NCBI RefSeq assembly: GCF_031457955.1
Contig: NZ_JAVDXN010000009.1
Span: 1 to 64,000, forward strand
DNA: 64,000 nucleotides
DNA from: Mixta sp031457955
Lineage (GTDB): Bacteria; Pseudomonadota; Gammaproteobacteria; Enterobacterales; Enterobacteriaceae
Direction: 5' to 3'
Of the stretch, positions 25,992-35,395 are shown one piece after another (the first letter of the stretch is position 1; every line of letters begins with the position of its first letter). Below the pieces are notes generated by a model. That model made no database searches and was not told the DNA's origin. It was given only the letters and a program-made list of their open reading frames with translations. The translations under genes were made by a program, and so were the position numbers.

Positions 25992-28427
25992 TTACAGCAG
26001 CTGCGCCAACCGATTGATATCAGACTGGATCGCGCCCGCCGTTACATCGCGTCCGGCACCCGGCCCGCGAATCACCAGCGGATTATCGCGATACCAGCGG
26101 CTCTCGATGGCAAAGACGTTATCGCACGGTAACAGCGCCGCCAGCGGATGTTCAGGCCGTACCGCTTCGATGCCAACGCGCGCCTTGCCATTGGCGTCAA
26201 AACGCGCGACGTAGCGCAACACCAGCCCCAGCTCCTGCGCCGCTTCCAGACGTTGAAGCATCTGTTCGTTAAGCGCATCGCTGTTTTCAAAGAAATGATC
26301 CACCGAGCCGGTTTCACAGCCCGCTGGCACCAGCGATTCGACGCGCACCTGATCCGGTTCGATATCGTAACCCGCTTCACGCGCCAGAATAACCAGCTTA
26401 CGCATCACATCCTGACCGGAAAGGTCAACGCGCGGATCTGGCTCGGTTAATCCCTGCTGCCAGGCCTGATCCACCAGCTCGCTAAACGGCACCGTGCCGT
26501 CAAACTGCAGGAACAGCCAGGAGAGCGTGCCGGAGAAGATGCCGCTGATAGAGAGAATACTGTCGCCGCTTTCGCGCAGATCGCGCACCGTATGGTTGAC
26601 CGGCAAACCAGCGCCCACCGTGGCGTTATATAGCCACTGACGGCCGGTTTTCGCAAATGCGTCACGAATCTGACGCCATTGCGCGCTGCCTGACGCGCCA
26701 GCGACTTTATTGGCGCTGATCACATGGAAACCGTGGCTGGCGAAATCAAGATATTGCTGCGCCAGCGCTTCGCTGGCGGTGACATCCAGCACCACCAGGT
26801 CATCATAAGGATGCGCCCGCATCCACAAAAACAGCGACTCTTCATCCTGCGCAATCGCTTCATCTTCAAAGAAGGCCAGCGCCCGGCTGGCATCCAGCCC
26901 CTCATAGCTCAGCAGGCTGCGGCGGCTGTCCACTACGCCCGCCAGCACAAACTCAAAACCAGTGCGGGCTGAAAGGTTTTTCTGCTCGCGGGCAAACAGC
27001 TCCAGCCAGCGCGAGCCGATATTGCCTTTGCCAAACAGCACCAGGCCAAGGCGTTTTTCCGCCCGGAACAGCGACTGATGCAGTCCCTGTACTAAATGTT
27101 CGGTTGGGCCAACGCGCAGTACCGCCACCAGACTGATTTTATCTTCCGACTGCCAGATAAACTCTACCGGCTGATCGTTGATCTGCTGCCAAAAACGATG
27201 ACTGTGCAGCGGGTTACGACTGACGCCCGCGCCAACCAGCGCCACCAGCGCCAGCCCTTCCCGCAGCTGCAAATGGCCCGGCAATCCGGCATCCTGCAAC
27301 AGGGCGAAAACGCTGTTAACCACTTCGGAGGTGTAACAGAGCTGAATCAGGTTGCGATCGCTATGCACGCCCATCGCCAGCGGACGAATCTGCGCGCGCT
27401 TTAACAGGTGATCGACTTCTTTATGCAGCGCGGCGAAATCGTGCTGGGCAGAGACTTCAATATCGATCAGGCAGACGTCATCATGACTGGTCACAATGCG
27501 CGCGCCGGTGCCGGAAGCCAGCACGCGTTCGATGCGCGTTGAGCCCTGCTCCGGCTGATAGCTACAGCGCAGCTGGAGATCGATATCGCTGTTGGAAACC
27601 GGCTGTAGCGTGCGGGCATGCAGCACCGGTGCCGCCAGACGCGCTAACTCGCTGGCTTCATCCAGCCGCAGCAGCGGCAGCAGGCAGGCATCTTTGACTT
27701 TACGCGGATCGGCACTGTATACCCCGGCGACATCGCTCCAGATGGTAACGCGGCTGACGCCCGCCAGCGCGCCGATTTGCGTGGCGGAATAGTCAGAACC
27801 ATTGCGCCCCAACAGCACGGTTTCACCAGCATCATTGCGACAGATAAAGCCGGTGACCACCAAACGCTGATGCGTATGCTGCGCCATCAGCTGCTGCAAC
27901 AGCGGCCAGGATTTCCCTTCATCGACCTGCGGCTGCGCCGCGCGTTCGGCACGCAAAAACTCGCGCGCGTCCAGCCAGCATGCGTCTAAATCGCGCTGCT
28001 GTAACACCGCCGCCATCAGGCGCGCCGACCAAATCTCGCCGTGCCCGACCACTTCGGCATAAACCGCATCGGTAATGTGGCCATCCAGCAACCCGGCCAA
28101 ACGCTCCAGATCATGAATAAAGCGGCTCAGCAACGGCTGAGCTAGCTCCGGCGACAGCAGCCCGCTGATCAGCTCGGACTGATAACGACGCAGGCTCTGC
28201 TGCACCTGATGCGCCGATAAGCGATCGTTCTGGCTGAGCTTCAGCCAGCTGATCAGCTGGTTAGTGGTGCTGCCAGCAGCTGACACCACCATCAAATCAC
28301 CCGGCTGACTGTAATCCGCCATAATGCCTGCGACGCGCTGATAACAGCTAACATCGGCAAGACTGCTGCCGCCAAATTTATGCAGTTGCCTGCTGTGCGA
28401 CGCGCCCGCTGCGGCTGAAATACTCAT
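25992..28427 (-). CDS. metL: Bifunctional aspartokinase II / homoserine dehydrogenase II
   Basis: MetL catalyses the first and third steps from aspartate to methionine. The 811-residue protein has an N-terminal kinase domain (HKFGGSSLAD, residues 16-25, and VVSAAGSTTNQL), a degenerate regulatory middle, and a C-terminal homoserine dehydrogenase with the Rossmann motif LVLFGKGNIGSRW (around 460) and NATVGAGLPVNHTVRDL. It begins three bases after the metB stop, making the metBL operon under the MetJ boxes upstream of metB. Unlike ThrA it is controlled by methionine at transcription, not by threonine inhibition. Confidence 0.97.
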   Translation of the reverse strand: MSISAAAGASHSRQLHKFGGSSLADVSCYQRVAGIMADYSQPGDLMVVSAAGSTTNQLISWLKLSQNDRLSAHQVQQSLRRYQSELISGLLSPELAQPLLSRFIHDLERLAGLLDGHITDAVYAEVVGHGEIWSARLMAAVLQQRDLDACWLDAREFLRAERAAQPQVDEGKSWPLLQQLMAQHTHQRLVVTGFICRNDAGETVLLGRNGSDYSATQIGALAGVSRVTIWSDVAGVYSADPRKVKDACLLPLLRLDEASELARLAAPVLHARTLQPVSNSDIDLQLRCSYQPEQGSTRIERVLASGTGARIVTSHDDVCLIDIEVSAQHDFAALHKEVDHLLKRAQIRPLAMGVHSDRNLIQLCYTSEVVNSVFALLQDAGLPGHLQLREGLALVALVGAGVSRNPLHSHRFWQQINDQPVEFIWQSEDKISLVAVLRVGPTEHLVQGLHQSLFRAEKRLGLVLFGKGNIGSRWLELFAREQKNLSARTGFEFVLAGVVDSRRSLLSYEGLDASRALAFFEDEAIAQDEESLFLWMRAHPYDDLVVLDVTASEALAQQYLDFASHGFHVISANKVAGASGSAQWRQIRDAFAKTGRQWLYNATVGAGLPVNHTVRDLRESGDSILSISGIFSGTLSWLFLQFDGTVPFSELVDQAWQQGLTEPDPRVDLSGQDVMRKLVILAREAGYDIEPDQVRVESLVPAGCETGSVDHFFENSDALNEQMLQRLEAAQELGLVLRYVARFDANGKARVGIEAVRPEHPLAALLPCDNVFAIESRWYRDNPLVIRGPGAGRDVTAGAIQSDINRLAQLL

Positions 28428-28430
28428 CTC

Positions 28431-29591
28431 TTAATCCTCGGCTGCCAACCGGAATGCATTATCCAGATCGGCGATTAAATCTTCGTGATCTTCTATCCCA
28501 ACCGACACGCGCAGTAAGGTATCAGAAATACCTGCCGCCGCACGCGCTTCTGCCGACATCCCGGCATGCGTCATGGTTGCGGTATGGGAAATCAAACTTT
28601 CCACTCCCCCCAGCGACTCCGCCAGGGTGAATAATTCCAGCGCTTTCAGGAAACGACGCAGGCGCTGTTCATCGCCATCAAGCTCAAAACTTAACATGGC
28701 GCCAAAGCCGCGCTGCTGACGTACCGCATGCTGATGGCCTGGGTTTTGCGGCAGCGAAGGATGATACAGTTTTTTCACCAGCGGCTGCTGCTGCAAATAA
28801 TCCACAATCGCCAGCGCATTACGCTGCGCCGCCGCCATACGCGGACCTAAAGTACGCATGCCGCGCAGCAGCAGATAGCTGTCGAACGCCGAGCCGGTAA
28901 CGCCAATATTATTGGCCCACCAGGCCAGCTCCGTTGCCAACGCTGCATCTTTGGCAATCACCGCGCCTGCAACCACATCAGAATGGCCGTTAAGGTATTT
29001 GGTACAGGAATGCAGCACCAGATCGGCACCCAGCGCCAGCGGGTTTTGCAGAGCCGGACTTAAAAAGGTGTTATCCACCACGCTAATCGCACCGGCGGCG
29101 CGCGCGGCCTGACAAATCGCCGCGATATCCACTACGCGCAGCAGTGGGTTGCTGGGGCTTTCCACCAGGACCAGTTTCGGCTGTTCAGCCAGCGCCGCCT
29201 GCAACGCTTCGGCATCACTCTGATCGACAAACTTAACGCGATAGGCGCCGCGCTTGCTTTGGCTGTCAAACAGACGATAGCTGCCGCCGTAGCAGTCATG
29301 CGGCGCAACCAATAGATCGCCAGGCTTCAGAAACAGCGTACAGACCAGATGAATCGCGGACATCCCGGTGTTGGTCATGACCGCGCCAGCGCCGCCTTCC
29401 AGCTCAGCTAATGCCCGCTGCACAACATCACGCGTTGGATTACCACGGCGTGAGTAATCATGAGCGCGAGGCTGATTAAAATCGGTGAAGTTATAGGTGC
29501 TGGAAAGGTGAATCGGAGGGACAACGCAGCCATACTGTTCATCATCATTCAAACCGCTGCGCACTGCGATGGTTGCCTGTTTACGCGTCAT
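28431..29591 (-). CDS. metB: Cystathionine gamma-synthase
   Basis: MetB joins O-succinylhomoserine and cysteine to make cystathionine. The 386-residue PLP enzyme matches the E. coli length, with the PLP-binding lysine in HSCTKYLNGHSDVV near residue 198 and the family motifs VVPPIHLSSTY and ESPSNPLLRVVD. It is the first gene of metBL, divergent from metJ, with four tandem met boxes in between. Confidence 0.97.
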   Translation of the reverse strand: MTRKQATIAVRSGLNDDEQYGCVVPPIHLSSTYNFTDFNQPRAHDYSRRGNPTRDVVQRALAELEGGAGAVMTNTGMSAIHLVCTLFLKPGDLLVAPHDCYGGSYRLFDSQSKRGAYRVKFVDQSDAEALQAALAEQPKLVLVESPSNPLLRVVDIAAICQAARAAGAISVVDNTFLSPALQNPLALGADLVLHSCTKYLNGHSDVVAGAVIAKDAALATELAWWANNIGVTGSAFDSYLLLRGMRTLGPRMAAAQRNALAIVDYLQQQPLVKKLYHPSLPQNPGHQHAVRQQRGFGAMLSFELDGDEQRLRRFLKALELFTLAESLGGVESLISHTATMTHAGMSAEARAAAGISDTLLRVSVGIEDHEDLIADLDNAFRLAAED

Positions 29592-29651
29592 AGTGCTTAC
29601 TGTTTCCTGAAAGACCCGAAAAGAAGGCTAACAGGATAACACCCCGCCACT

Positions 29652-29683
29652 GGACGTCAATACATCTGGACATCTAAATGTCT
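29652..29683. promoter_or_regulatory. MetJ operator (four tandem met boxes) in the metB-metJ gap
   Basis: Four contiguous 8-mers, which read on the minus strand as AGACATTT, AGATGTCC, AGATGTAT and TGACGTCC, are all variants of AGACGTCT. They start about 60 bases upstream of metB and probably control metBL and the divergent metJ. Confidence 0.9.
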
Positions 29684-29872
29684 TTGCGTATAGATTGAGC
29701 AAAGATGCAATACCCGCTAAAATTGCAGTGAATTGCCTTTAACTGCACACGCACTCCATGTAAAAGCGGCAAAGTTACCGATTAAATGCTGACTTTGATT
29801 AGTGAGGCGTGAAAATATCGGGCATAATTGGCTGATTTTCGACAATTTAACTTTTAATAATTAAGGTAACTC

Positions 29873-30190
29873 ATGGCTGAATGGAATGGCGAATATATCA
29901 GCCCTTATGCTGAGCACGGTAAGAAGAGCGAGCAGGTCAAAAAAATTACCGTGTCTATTCCGCTGAAAGTATTAAAAATCCTGACAGATGAACGTACGCG
30001 TCGTCAGGTGAATAACCTGCGTCATGCGACGAACAGCGAGCTGTTATGCGAAGCATTCCTGCATGCGTTTACCGGTCAGCCGCTGCCGGACGATGTTGAC
30101 CTGCGTAAAGAGCGCAGCGATGAAATCCCGGAAGAGGCGAAAAAGATTATGCGTGAGCTGGGTAAAGATCCCGATACCTGGGAATATTAA
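29873..30190 (+). CDS. metJ: Methionine repressor MetJ
   Basis: MetJ is a ribbon-helix-helix repressor using S-adenosylmethionine as corepressor. The 105-residue product differs from E. coli MetJ at only a few positions. The DNA-contacting strand KKITVSIPLKVLKIL (about 22-36) and the first part of helix B are unchanged, so it should read the same met boxes, three sets of which border its targets in this window (metF, metB and its own). It is followed by a strong bidirectional terminator. Confidence 0.98.
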   Translation: MAEWNGEYISPYAEHGKKSEQVKKITVSIPLKVLKILTDERTRRQVNNLRHATNSELLCEAFLHAFTGQPLPDDVDLRKERSDEIPEEAKKIMRELGKDPDTWEY

Positions 30191-30207
30191 TACGCTGTTT
30201 GTTACGC

Positions 30208-30239
30208 ATAAAAAAACCCAGCCGAAGCTGGGTTTTTTC
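30208..30239. terminator. Bidirectional terminator between metJ and rpmE
   Basis: The stem ACCCAGC / GCTGGGT with a stable CGAA tetraloop is flanked by an A run on the left and a T run on the right, and serves convergent metJ and rpmE. Confidence 0.92.
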
Positions 30240-30282
30240 TTGCATCCGCTCCGTGAAAAACCGGTAGCGTCTGCCGGGAAAC

Positions 30283-30495
30283 TTATTTGCTGCCCGGAAT
30301 GCTGAAGCGTTTGTTGAAGCGCTCAACACGACCACCGGTATCAACAACACGCTGTTTGCCGGTGTAGAACGGGTGGCATTTACCGCACACGTCCAGGTTC
30401 AGATCGTGACCCACTGTAGAGCGAGTTTTGATCACATTACCGCAAGAACAAGTTGCAGTAATTTCAACATACTTAGGATGAATACCTTCTTTCAT
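30283..30495 (-). CDS. rpmE: 50S ribosomal protein L31
   Basis: L31 bridges the ribosomal subunits near the central protuberance. The 70-residue protein has the four-cysteine zinc form (C16 and C18 in CSCGN, then C37 and C40 in CGKC), so it is the zinc-containing paralogue that can be swapped for the zinc-free YkgM type under zinc starvation in relatives. It matches E. coli RpmE closely. It is convergent with metJ and divergent from priA. Confidence 0.97.
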   Translation of the reverse strand: MKEGIHPKYVEITATCSCGNVIKTRSTVGHDLNLDVCGKCHPFYTGKQRVVDTGGRVERFNKRFSIPGSK

Positions 30496-30712
30496 GGGGT
30501 AACCTCAGTAAAGGCCGTGTCGCTCTCCCGCGCCAGGCAAAAACCTGCGCCGGCACCACACGCGGATTGAACATTCAGGTGATTTTTGATGCCTTATTCC
30601 GCATCAAAGGCGGCGAACTATACAGAAAATAACCGCGCAATGCAATCGAATCCGCACATTTATGGCTACACAGTGTACACTACGCCGTTCAACTCTTTTT
30701 ACGGATAACGTC

Positions 30713-32908
30713 ATGCCCGTTGCTCAGGTCGCGCTGCCCGTTCCGCTCGCACGCCAGTTTGATTACCTGCTTCCCGCTCATCTGCACCCGGTGCCTGGCG
30801 GGCGCGTTCGCGTACCCTTTGGTAATCGCAAGGCGATCGGCATTGTTGTCAGCGTCAGCGAACACAGCGATCTGCCAGACGAACAGTTGAAAAGCGTGCT
30901 GGAGGTGCTCGACAGCGAATCGCTGTTTCCCGCTTCTCTCTGGCGCATTCTGCACTGGGCCGCCGACTATTATCACTATCCGCTGGGCGAGGTGCTGTTC
31001 CATGCGCTGCCGGTGCTGCTGCGCCAGGGGAAACCGGCGCAGGAAACGCCGCTCTGGCAATGGTTTATCACCGAACTGGGGCGGGAAACCGCGCCGGAAA
31101 GTCTGAAGCGCGCGCCAAAACAACAGCAGGCACTGGCCGCTTTACGCCAGCAGCCGCTCTATCGCCATGAGATCGCTCAGCATGCGCTGGCGGACGCGGC
31201 GCTACAGGCGCTACGCGCCAAAGGCCTGTGCGACCTGCGCGAGCATCTGCCCGCCCGCCAGGACTGGCGTGCGCATTTTGCCGTAAACGGCGAGCGGCTG
31301 CGGCTGAATACCGAACAGGCATTAGCGGTAGGCGCGATTCGCAGCGAGGATGAGCAATTTGCGCCCTGGCTGCTGGCCGGGATCACCGGCTCAGGCAAAA
31401 CGGAAGTCTATCTTAGCGTGCTGGAGAATGTGCTGAGCCGTGGACGTCAGGCGCTGGTGCTGGTGCCGGAAATCGGCCTGACGCCGCAAACCATTGCCCG
31501 CTTCCGGGCGCGTTTTGCGGCGCCGATCGATGTGCTGCACTCTGGCCTGAATGACAGCGAACGCATGGCGGTCTGGCTGCGGGCGCGGCAGGGCGAAAAC
31601 GCCATTGTGATCGGCACCCGTTCCGCGCTGTTTACCCCTTTCGCCCGTCCTGGCGTCATCATTATCGATGAAGAGCATGACAGCTCTTATAAACAGCAGG
31701 AAGGCTGGCGTTATCACGCGCGCGACCTGGCGGTGTTCCGGGCACGTGAAGAAAATATTCCGATTGTGATGGGTTCGGCGACGCCCGCGCTGGAAACGCT
31801 GCATAACGTGCAGAGCGGCAAATATCGCCAGCTTAATCTCAGCAAACGCGCCGGTAATGCCAGCCAGGCGACGCAGCAGCTGATCGATTTAAAAGGCGTG
31901 CAGCTACAGGGAGGGCTGTCGCCCGCGCTGATTCAGCGCATGCGCCTGCATTTACAGGCTGACAATCAGGTGCTGCTGTTTCTTAACCGCCGTGGTTTCT
32001 CGCCTGCGCTGCTCTGCCATGACTGCGGCTGGACCGCCGAATGTCAGCGCTGCGATCACTACTACACCCTACACCAGCAGCAGCGCCAGCTACGCTGTCA
32101 CCATTGCGACAGCCAGCGTCCGGTGCCGCGCCAGTGCCCGCAGTGCGGCTCAACGCATCTGGTACCGGTAGGGCTTGGCACCGAGCAGCTGGAGCATAAT
32201 CTGCAAAGCCTGTTTCCGGGCATTCCGCTGTCGCGCATTGACCGTGACACCACCAGCCGCAAAGGGGCGCTGGAGCAGCATCTGGCCGATGTCTTTCGCG
32301 GCGGCGCGCGTATCCTGATTGGTACGCAGATGCTGGCGAAAGGGCACCATTTTCCTGATGTCACGCTGGTTTCGTTGCTGGATGTGGATGGCGCGCTGTT
32401 TTCGGCCGATTTCCGCGCGGCGGAACGCTTCGCTCAGCTCTATATCCAGGTGGCCGGGCGCGCGGGGCGTGCCGGAAAACAGGGGGAAGTGCTGCTGCAA
32501 ACGCATCACCCTGAACATCCGCTGCTGCAAATTTTACTGCATCAGGGCTACGACGCATTTGCCAGCCAGACCTTAAGCGAGCGTCGCAGCGTGCAGCTGC
32601 CGCCCTTTACCAGCCACGCGCTGTTCCGCGCGGACGATCATGATAATCAGCAGGCGGCGGCGTTTTTACATCAGCTGCGCAATCTGCTGGAAGCCAGCCC
32701 GCTGCGTGATGAGCCGTTGTGGATTATGGGGCCGGTGCCCGCGTTGCTGGCCAAGCGTGGCGGGCGCTATCGCTGGCAGCTGTTGCTACAGCACCCTTCC
32801 CGCCTCCGGTTACAGCAGCTGTTAAAAAGCAGCCTGCCGCTGATTTCGACCTTGCCGCTGTCGCGTAAGGTCAAATGGACGCTGGATATTGACCCAACGG
32901 AAAGCTAA
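30713..32908 (+). CDS. priA: Primosomal helicase PriA
   Basis: PriA restarts stalled replication forks by reloading the replisome away from oriC. The 731-residue protein contains an N-terminal 3' DNA-binding domain (MPVAQVALPVPL), the helicase Walker A GITGSGKTEVYL, DEEH box IIDEEHDSSYKQQ, motif III GSATPALE, and an inserted zinc-binding module with pairs of Cys (CHDCGW, CQRCDHYY, CHHCD, CPQCG). The frame is open 17 codons upstream, but ATG 30713 gives the E. coli N-terminus. It is divergent from rpmE. Confidence 0.96.
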   Translation: MPVAQVALPVPLARQFDYLLPAHLHPVPGGRVRVPFGNRKAIGIVVSVSEHSDLPDEQLKSVLEVLDSESLFPASLWRILHWAADYYHYPLGEVLFHALPVLLRQGKPAQETPLWQWFITELGRETAPESLKRAPKQQQALAALRQQPLYRHEIAQHALADAALQALRAKGLCDLREHLPARQDWRAHFAVNGERLRLNTEQALAVGAIRSEDEQFAPWLLAGITGSGKTEVYLSVLENVLSRGRQALVLVPEIGLTPQTIARFRARFAAPIDVLHSGLNDSERMAVWLRARQGENAIVIGTRSALFTPFARPGVIIIDEEHDSSYKQQEGWRYHARDLAVFRAREENIPIVMGSATPALETLHNVQSGKYRQLNLSKRAGNASQATQQLIDLKGVQLQGGLSPALIQRMRLHLQADNQVLLFLNRRGFSPALLCHDCGWTAECQRCDHYYTLHQQQRQLRCHHCDSQRPVPRQCPQCGSTHLVPVGLGTEQLEHNLQSLFPGIPLSRIDRDTTSRKGALEQHLADVFRGGARILIGTQMLAKGHHFPDVTLVSLLDVDGALFSADFRAAERFAQLYIQVAGRAGRAGKQGEVLLQTHHPEHPLLQILLHQGYDAFASQTLSERRSVQLPPFTSHALFRADDHDNQQAAAFLHQLRNLLEASPLRDEPLWIMGPVPALLAKRGGRYRWQLLLQHPSRLRLQQLLKSSLPLISTLPLSRKVKWTLDIDPTES

Positions 32909-33137
32909 CCGTAACGCTCTGGTAAGCTTGCTGCGCCTGAAAGCTCACCGTTCTCTGCATGAAGGTTTGCGAGCTGGATCGAAAAACCTCGAATAAGTCA
33001 CAGTTTCCATGCAATTTAGGTAACAGCACCTTATACAATCTGTTAGAAATGTGATGGCCGTCAGCTTTAACCGCAACAAGCGCAGCAGACGACATATCAA
33101 CATCCTACTTATTCAGGCTGGCGTAAGGAGATAAGCG

Positions 33138-34163
33138 TTGGAGCAGAACCAGGAGTCAACGGCGGCTACGATGAAAGATGTGGCTGAGCGCGCGGGAGTA
33201 TCAACCGCTACCGTATCCCGCGCACTGATGAATCCTGAAAAGGTTTCAGCCATCACCCGCCAAAAGGTTGAGCAGGCGGTCATCGACGTCGGCTACTCTC
33301 CTCATGCTCTGGCGCGCAATGCCAAACGCAGCGAATCACGCACCATTTTGGTGATTGTTCCCGATATCTGCGATCCCTTTTTCAGCGAAATCATTCGCGG
33401 CGTCGAAGTCACTGCGGCGGCCGAAGGCTATCTGGTGCTGATTGGCGACTGCGCCCATCAGAACCAGCAGGAAAAAACCTTTCTGAGCCTGATGCTGACG
33501 CGTCAGATTGATGGCATGGTGCTGCTGGGCTCGCGCGTGCCTTTCGATACCGGCGTAGAAGAGCAGCGCGCATTACCGCCAATGGTGATGGCGAATGAGT
33601 TCGCGCCCGATCTGGAGCTGCCTACGGTACATATCGATAACCTGACTGCCGCCTTCGAGGCGGTCAATCATTTGTGGCAGTTGGGTCATCGCCGCATCGC
33701 CTGTATTGCTGGCCCGGAAGAGATGCCGCTCAGCCATTATCGTTTGCAGGGCTATATTCAGGCGCTACGCCGTCATGGTCAATCCATCGAGCCACGCTAT
33801 ATCGTGCGCGGCGACTTTACCTTTGAAGCCGGAGCCGTGGCCTTTAAGCGGCTAATGGCGCTACCGCAGCCTCCTCAGGCGCTGTTTTGCCATAACGACA
33901 TTATGGCGCTGGGCGCGATGTCGCAGGCAAAAAGCATGGGCCTGCGCATTCCGCAGGACATTTCTCTGGTTGGCTTCGATGACATTGAGCTTTCACGTTA
34001 CAGCGATCCGCCGCTGACCACTATCGCGCAGCCGCGCTTTGCGCTGGGACGGGAAGCGATGCTGCTGTTGCTGGAACAGCTGCAGGGCCGCACCGTCAAT
34101 AACGGCTCGCGTCTGCTGGAGTTCGAACTCAAGCTGCGCGGAAGCACAATACACGCCAGTTAA
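33138..34163 (+). CDS. cytR: Cytidine-responsive LacI-family repressor CytR
   Basis: CytR represses nucleoside uptake and catabolism genes together with cAMP-CRP, and cytidine relieves it. The 341-residue protein has the LacI helix-turn-helix MKDVAERAGVSTATVSRALM (residues 12-31) and a sugar-binding-protein-like effector domain nearly identical to E. coli CytR. The start is TTG at 33138, supported by AAGGAG seven bases upstream; the next ATG would remove residues before the helix-turn-helix. A CRP-like half-palindrome (TGTGA, six bases, TCAGC; 33050-33065) lies upstream, in keeping with known CRP control of cytR. Confidence 0.95.
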   Translation: MEQNQESTAATMKDVAERAGVSTATVSRALMNPEKVSAITRQKVEQAVIDVGYSPHALARNAKRSESRTILVIVPDICDPFFSEIIRGVEVTAAAEGYLVLIGDCAHQNQQEKTFLSLMLTRQIDGMVLLGSRVPFDTGVEEQRALPPMVMANEFAPDLELPTVHIDNLTAAFEAVNHLWQLGHRRIACIAGPEEMPLSHYRLQGYIQALRRHGQSIEPRYIVRGDFTFEAGAVAFKRLMALPQPPQALFCHNDIMALGAMSQAKSMGLRIPQDISLVGFDDIELSRYSDPPLTTIAQPRFALGREAMLLLLEQLQGRTVNNGSRLLEFELKLRGSTIHAS

Positions 34164-34339
34164 GCGTTCCAATGATGCCAATCGGACAGTTTCAGTGAAT
34201 TCTTAAATGACTCACTGCTGGTCAAACTTCCAGCCCTTGAGTAACATGGCGGGCTAATAGCCGGATAGCTAAAGCGTTGCGCTCTGTTAGCGTCTTTTAT
34301 CCGGCAGGCATTTTCTTCTTTGAATTAGCGGAACGATTA

Positions 34340-35305
34340 GTGGCACAAAAAGATTATGTAGGCCGCGGGCGTTCGACAGGGACGCGTCGCAAAAAAAGTA
34401 ATAGCCGCAGCAAGAAACGTACCGGCAACGCTGGCGTTTCAAAAGTGATGATAGGGCTGGCGGTCGCGGTGCTGGTGGCGTTTGCGGGTGGGCTGTGGTT
34501 TATCGCTCACCATAAAAAAGAAGAGACGCCGGTTATTCCCGATCACAAAGTCAGCGGCAATGGCCTGCCGCCCAAGCCTGAAGAGCGCTGGAAATATATT
34601 AAAGAGCTGGAAAATCGTCAGCTTAGCGTGCCCACACCAAAAGAACCTTCCTCGGGCGGCGAAGTTCAGTCGCACACGCAGCTTACTGATGAACAGCGTC
34701 AGCTGCTGGAGCAGATGCAGGCCGATATGCGTCAGGCGCCGACCCAGTTAAACGAAGTGCCGTGGGATGAACAAACGCCGATCCAGCGTCAGCAGACGCT
34801 ACAGCGCCAACAGCAGCAACAGTTACAGCAGCAGCGCCTTGAGCAACAGCAGCGCGCCCAGCAGCAACAGCTCCAGCAGCAGCAGCGCCTTGAGCAGCAG
34901 CAGCGCGCCCAACAGCAACAATTCCAGCAGCAACAGCGCGCCCAGCAGCAGGCGACGCAGCAGACGCATATGCTGCCGCAAAATGGATCGCAGCCGGTAA
35001 GCACGTCGAAAGCGCAGGAAAGCAGCCGCGCGAAGCAGCAGGAAACCACGCAAGCCAAAGCGGTGGAAAAAGCGAAGTCGCAGCGCTGGATGGTGCAGTG
35101 CGGCTCGTTTAAAGGCAGCGATCAGGCGGAATCGATTCGCGCCCAGCTGGCCTTTGAAGGCTTTGAAAGCCGCATCACCAACGGCGGCGGCTGGCACCGG
35201 GTGGTTATCGGGCCTTATAACAACCGCGGCGGCGCCGACGCCACCCTGAAACGCCTGCGCAGTTCCGGCCATTCAGGCTGTATTCCTCTCGCTGTTGGGG
35301 GTTGA
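34340..35305 (+). CDS. ftsN: Cell division protein FtsN
   Basis: FtsN arrives late at the septal ring and triggers septal peptidoglycan synthesis through FtsA and FtsQLB. The 321-residue bitopic protein has a basic cytoplasmic tail, a transmembrane helix about 36-54, the conserved periplasmic segment GNGLPPKPEERWKYIKELE, a very Gln-rich linker, and a C-terminal SPOR domain (RWMVQCGSF to IPLAVGG) with the two cysteines that form a disulfide in E. coli. The start is GTG 34340 with AGCGGA seven bases upstream. The linker is made of internal repeats and is richer in Gln than in E. coli. Confidence 0.95.
   Translation: MAQKDYVGRGRSTGTRRKKSNSRSKKRTGNAGVSKVMIGLAVAVLVAFAGGLWFIAHHKKEETPVIPDHKVSGNGLPPKPEERWKYIKELENRQLSVPTPKEPSSGGEVQSHTQLTDEQRQLLEQMQADMRQAPTQLNEVPWDEQTPIQRQQTLQRQQQQQLQQQRLEQQQRAQQQQLQQQQRLEQQQRAQQQQFQQQQRAQQQATQQTHMLPQNGSQPVSTSKAQESSRAKQQETTQAKAVEKAKSQRWMVQCGSFKGSDQAESIRAQLAFEGFESRITNGGGWHRVVIGPYNNRGGADATLKRLRSSGHSGCIPLAVGG
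34815..34955 (+). repeat. Internal 51-bp repeats coding the Gln-rich FtsN linker
   Basis: The block containing GCGCCTT at 34834 recurs at 34885 and GCGCGCCC at 34852 recurs at 34903, a 51-bp (17-residue) period with a shortened 33-bp third copy. Units translate to variants of LQQQRLEQQQRAQQQQ. CAG/CAA-rich tandem repeats are prone to length change by slippage. Confidence 0.85.
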
Positions 35306-35328
35306 AACCCTCTAAACCTGCCCCATAT
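35301..35328 (+). promoter_or_regulatory. Sigma-32 heat-shock promoter of hslVU
   Basis: GTTGAAA (35301-35307), a 13-base spacer, then CCCCATAT (35321-35328) fit the RpoH consensus (CTTGAAA, 11-16, CCCCATnT) very well and lie about 70 bases before hslV. The -35 overlaps the ftsN stop codon. Confidence 0.9.
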
Positions 35329-35395
35329 CTTGTTGCATTATGCTTCGCGCCACGCTGCGCGAAGCGCTTTTTCCACTGTAACAAGGGGTCTGCCC

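Noticed and set aside
34789..35272. Long antisense frames opposite ftsN (Cys- and Leu-rich)
   Set aside because: They are mirror products of the CAG/CAA repeats, with improbable compositions and no start signals.
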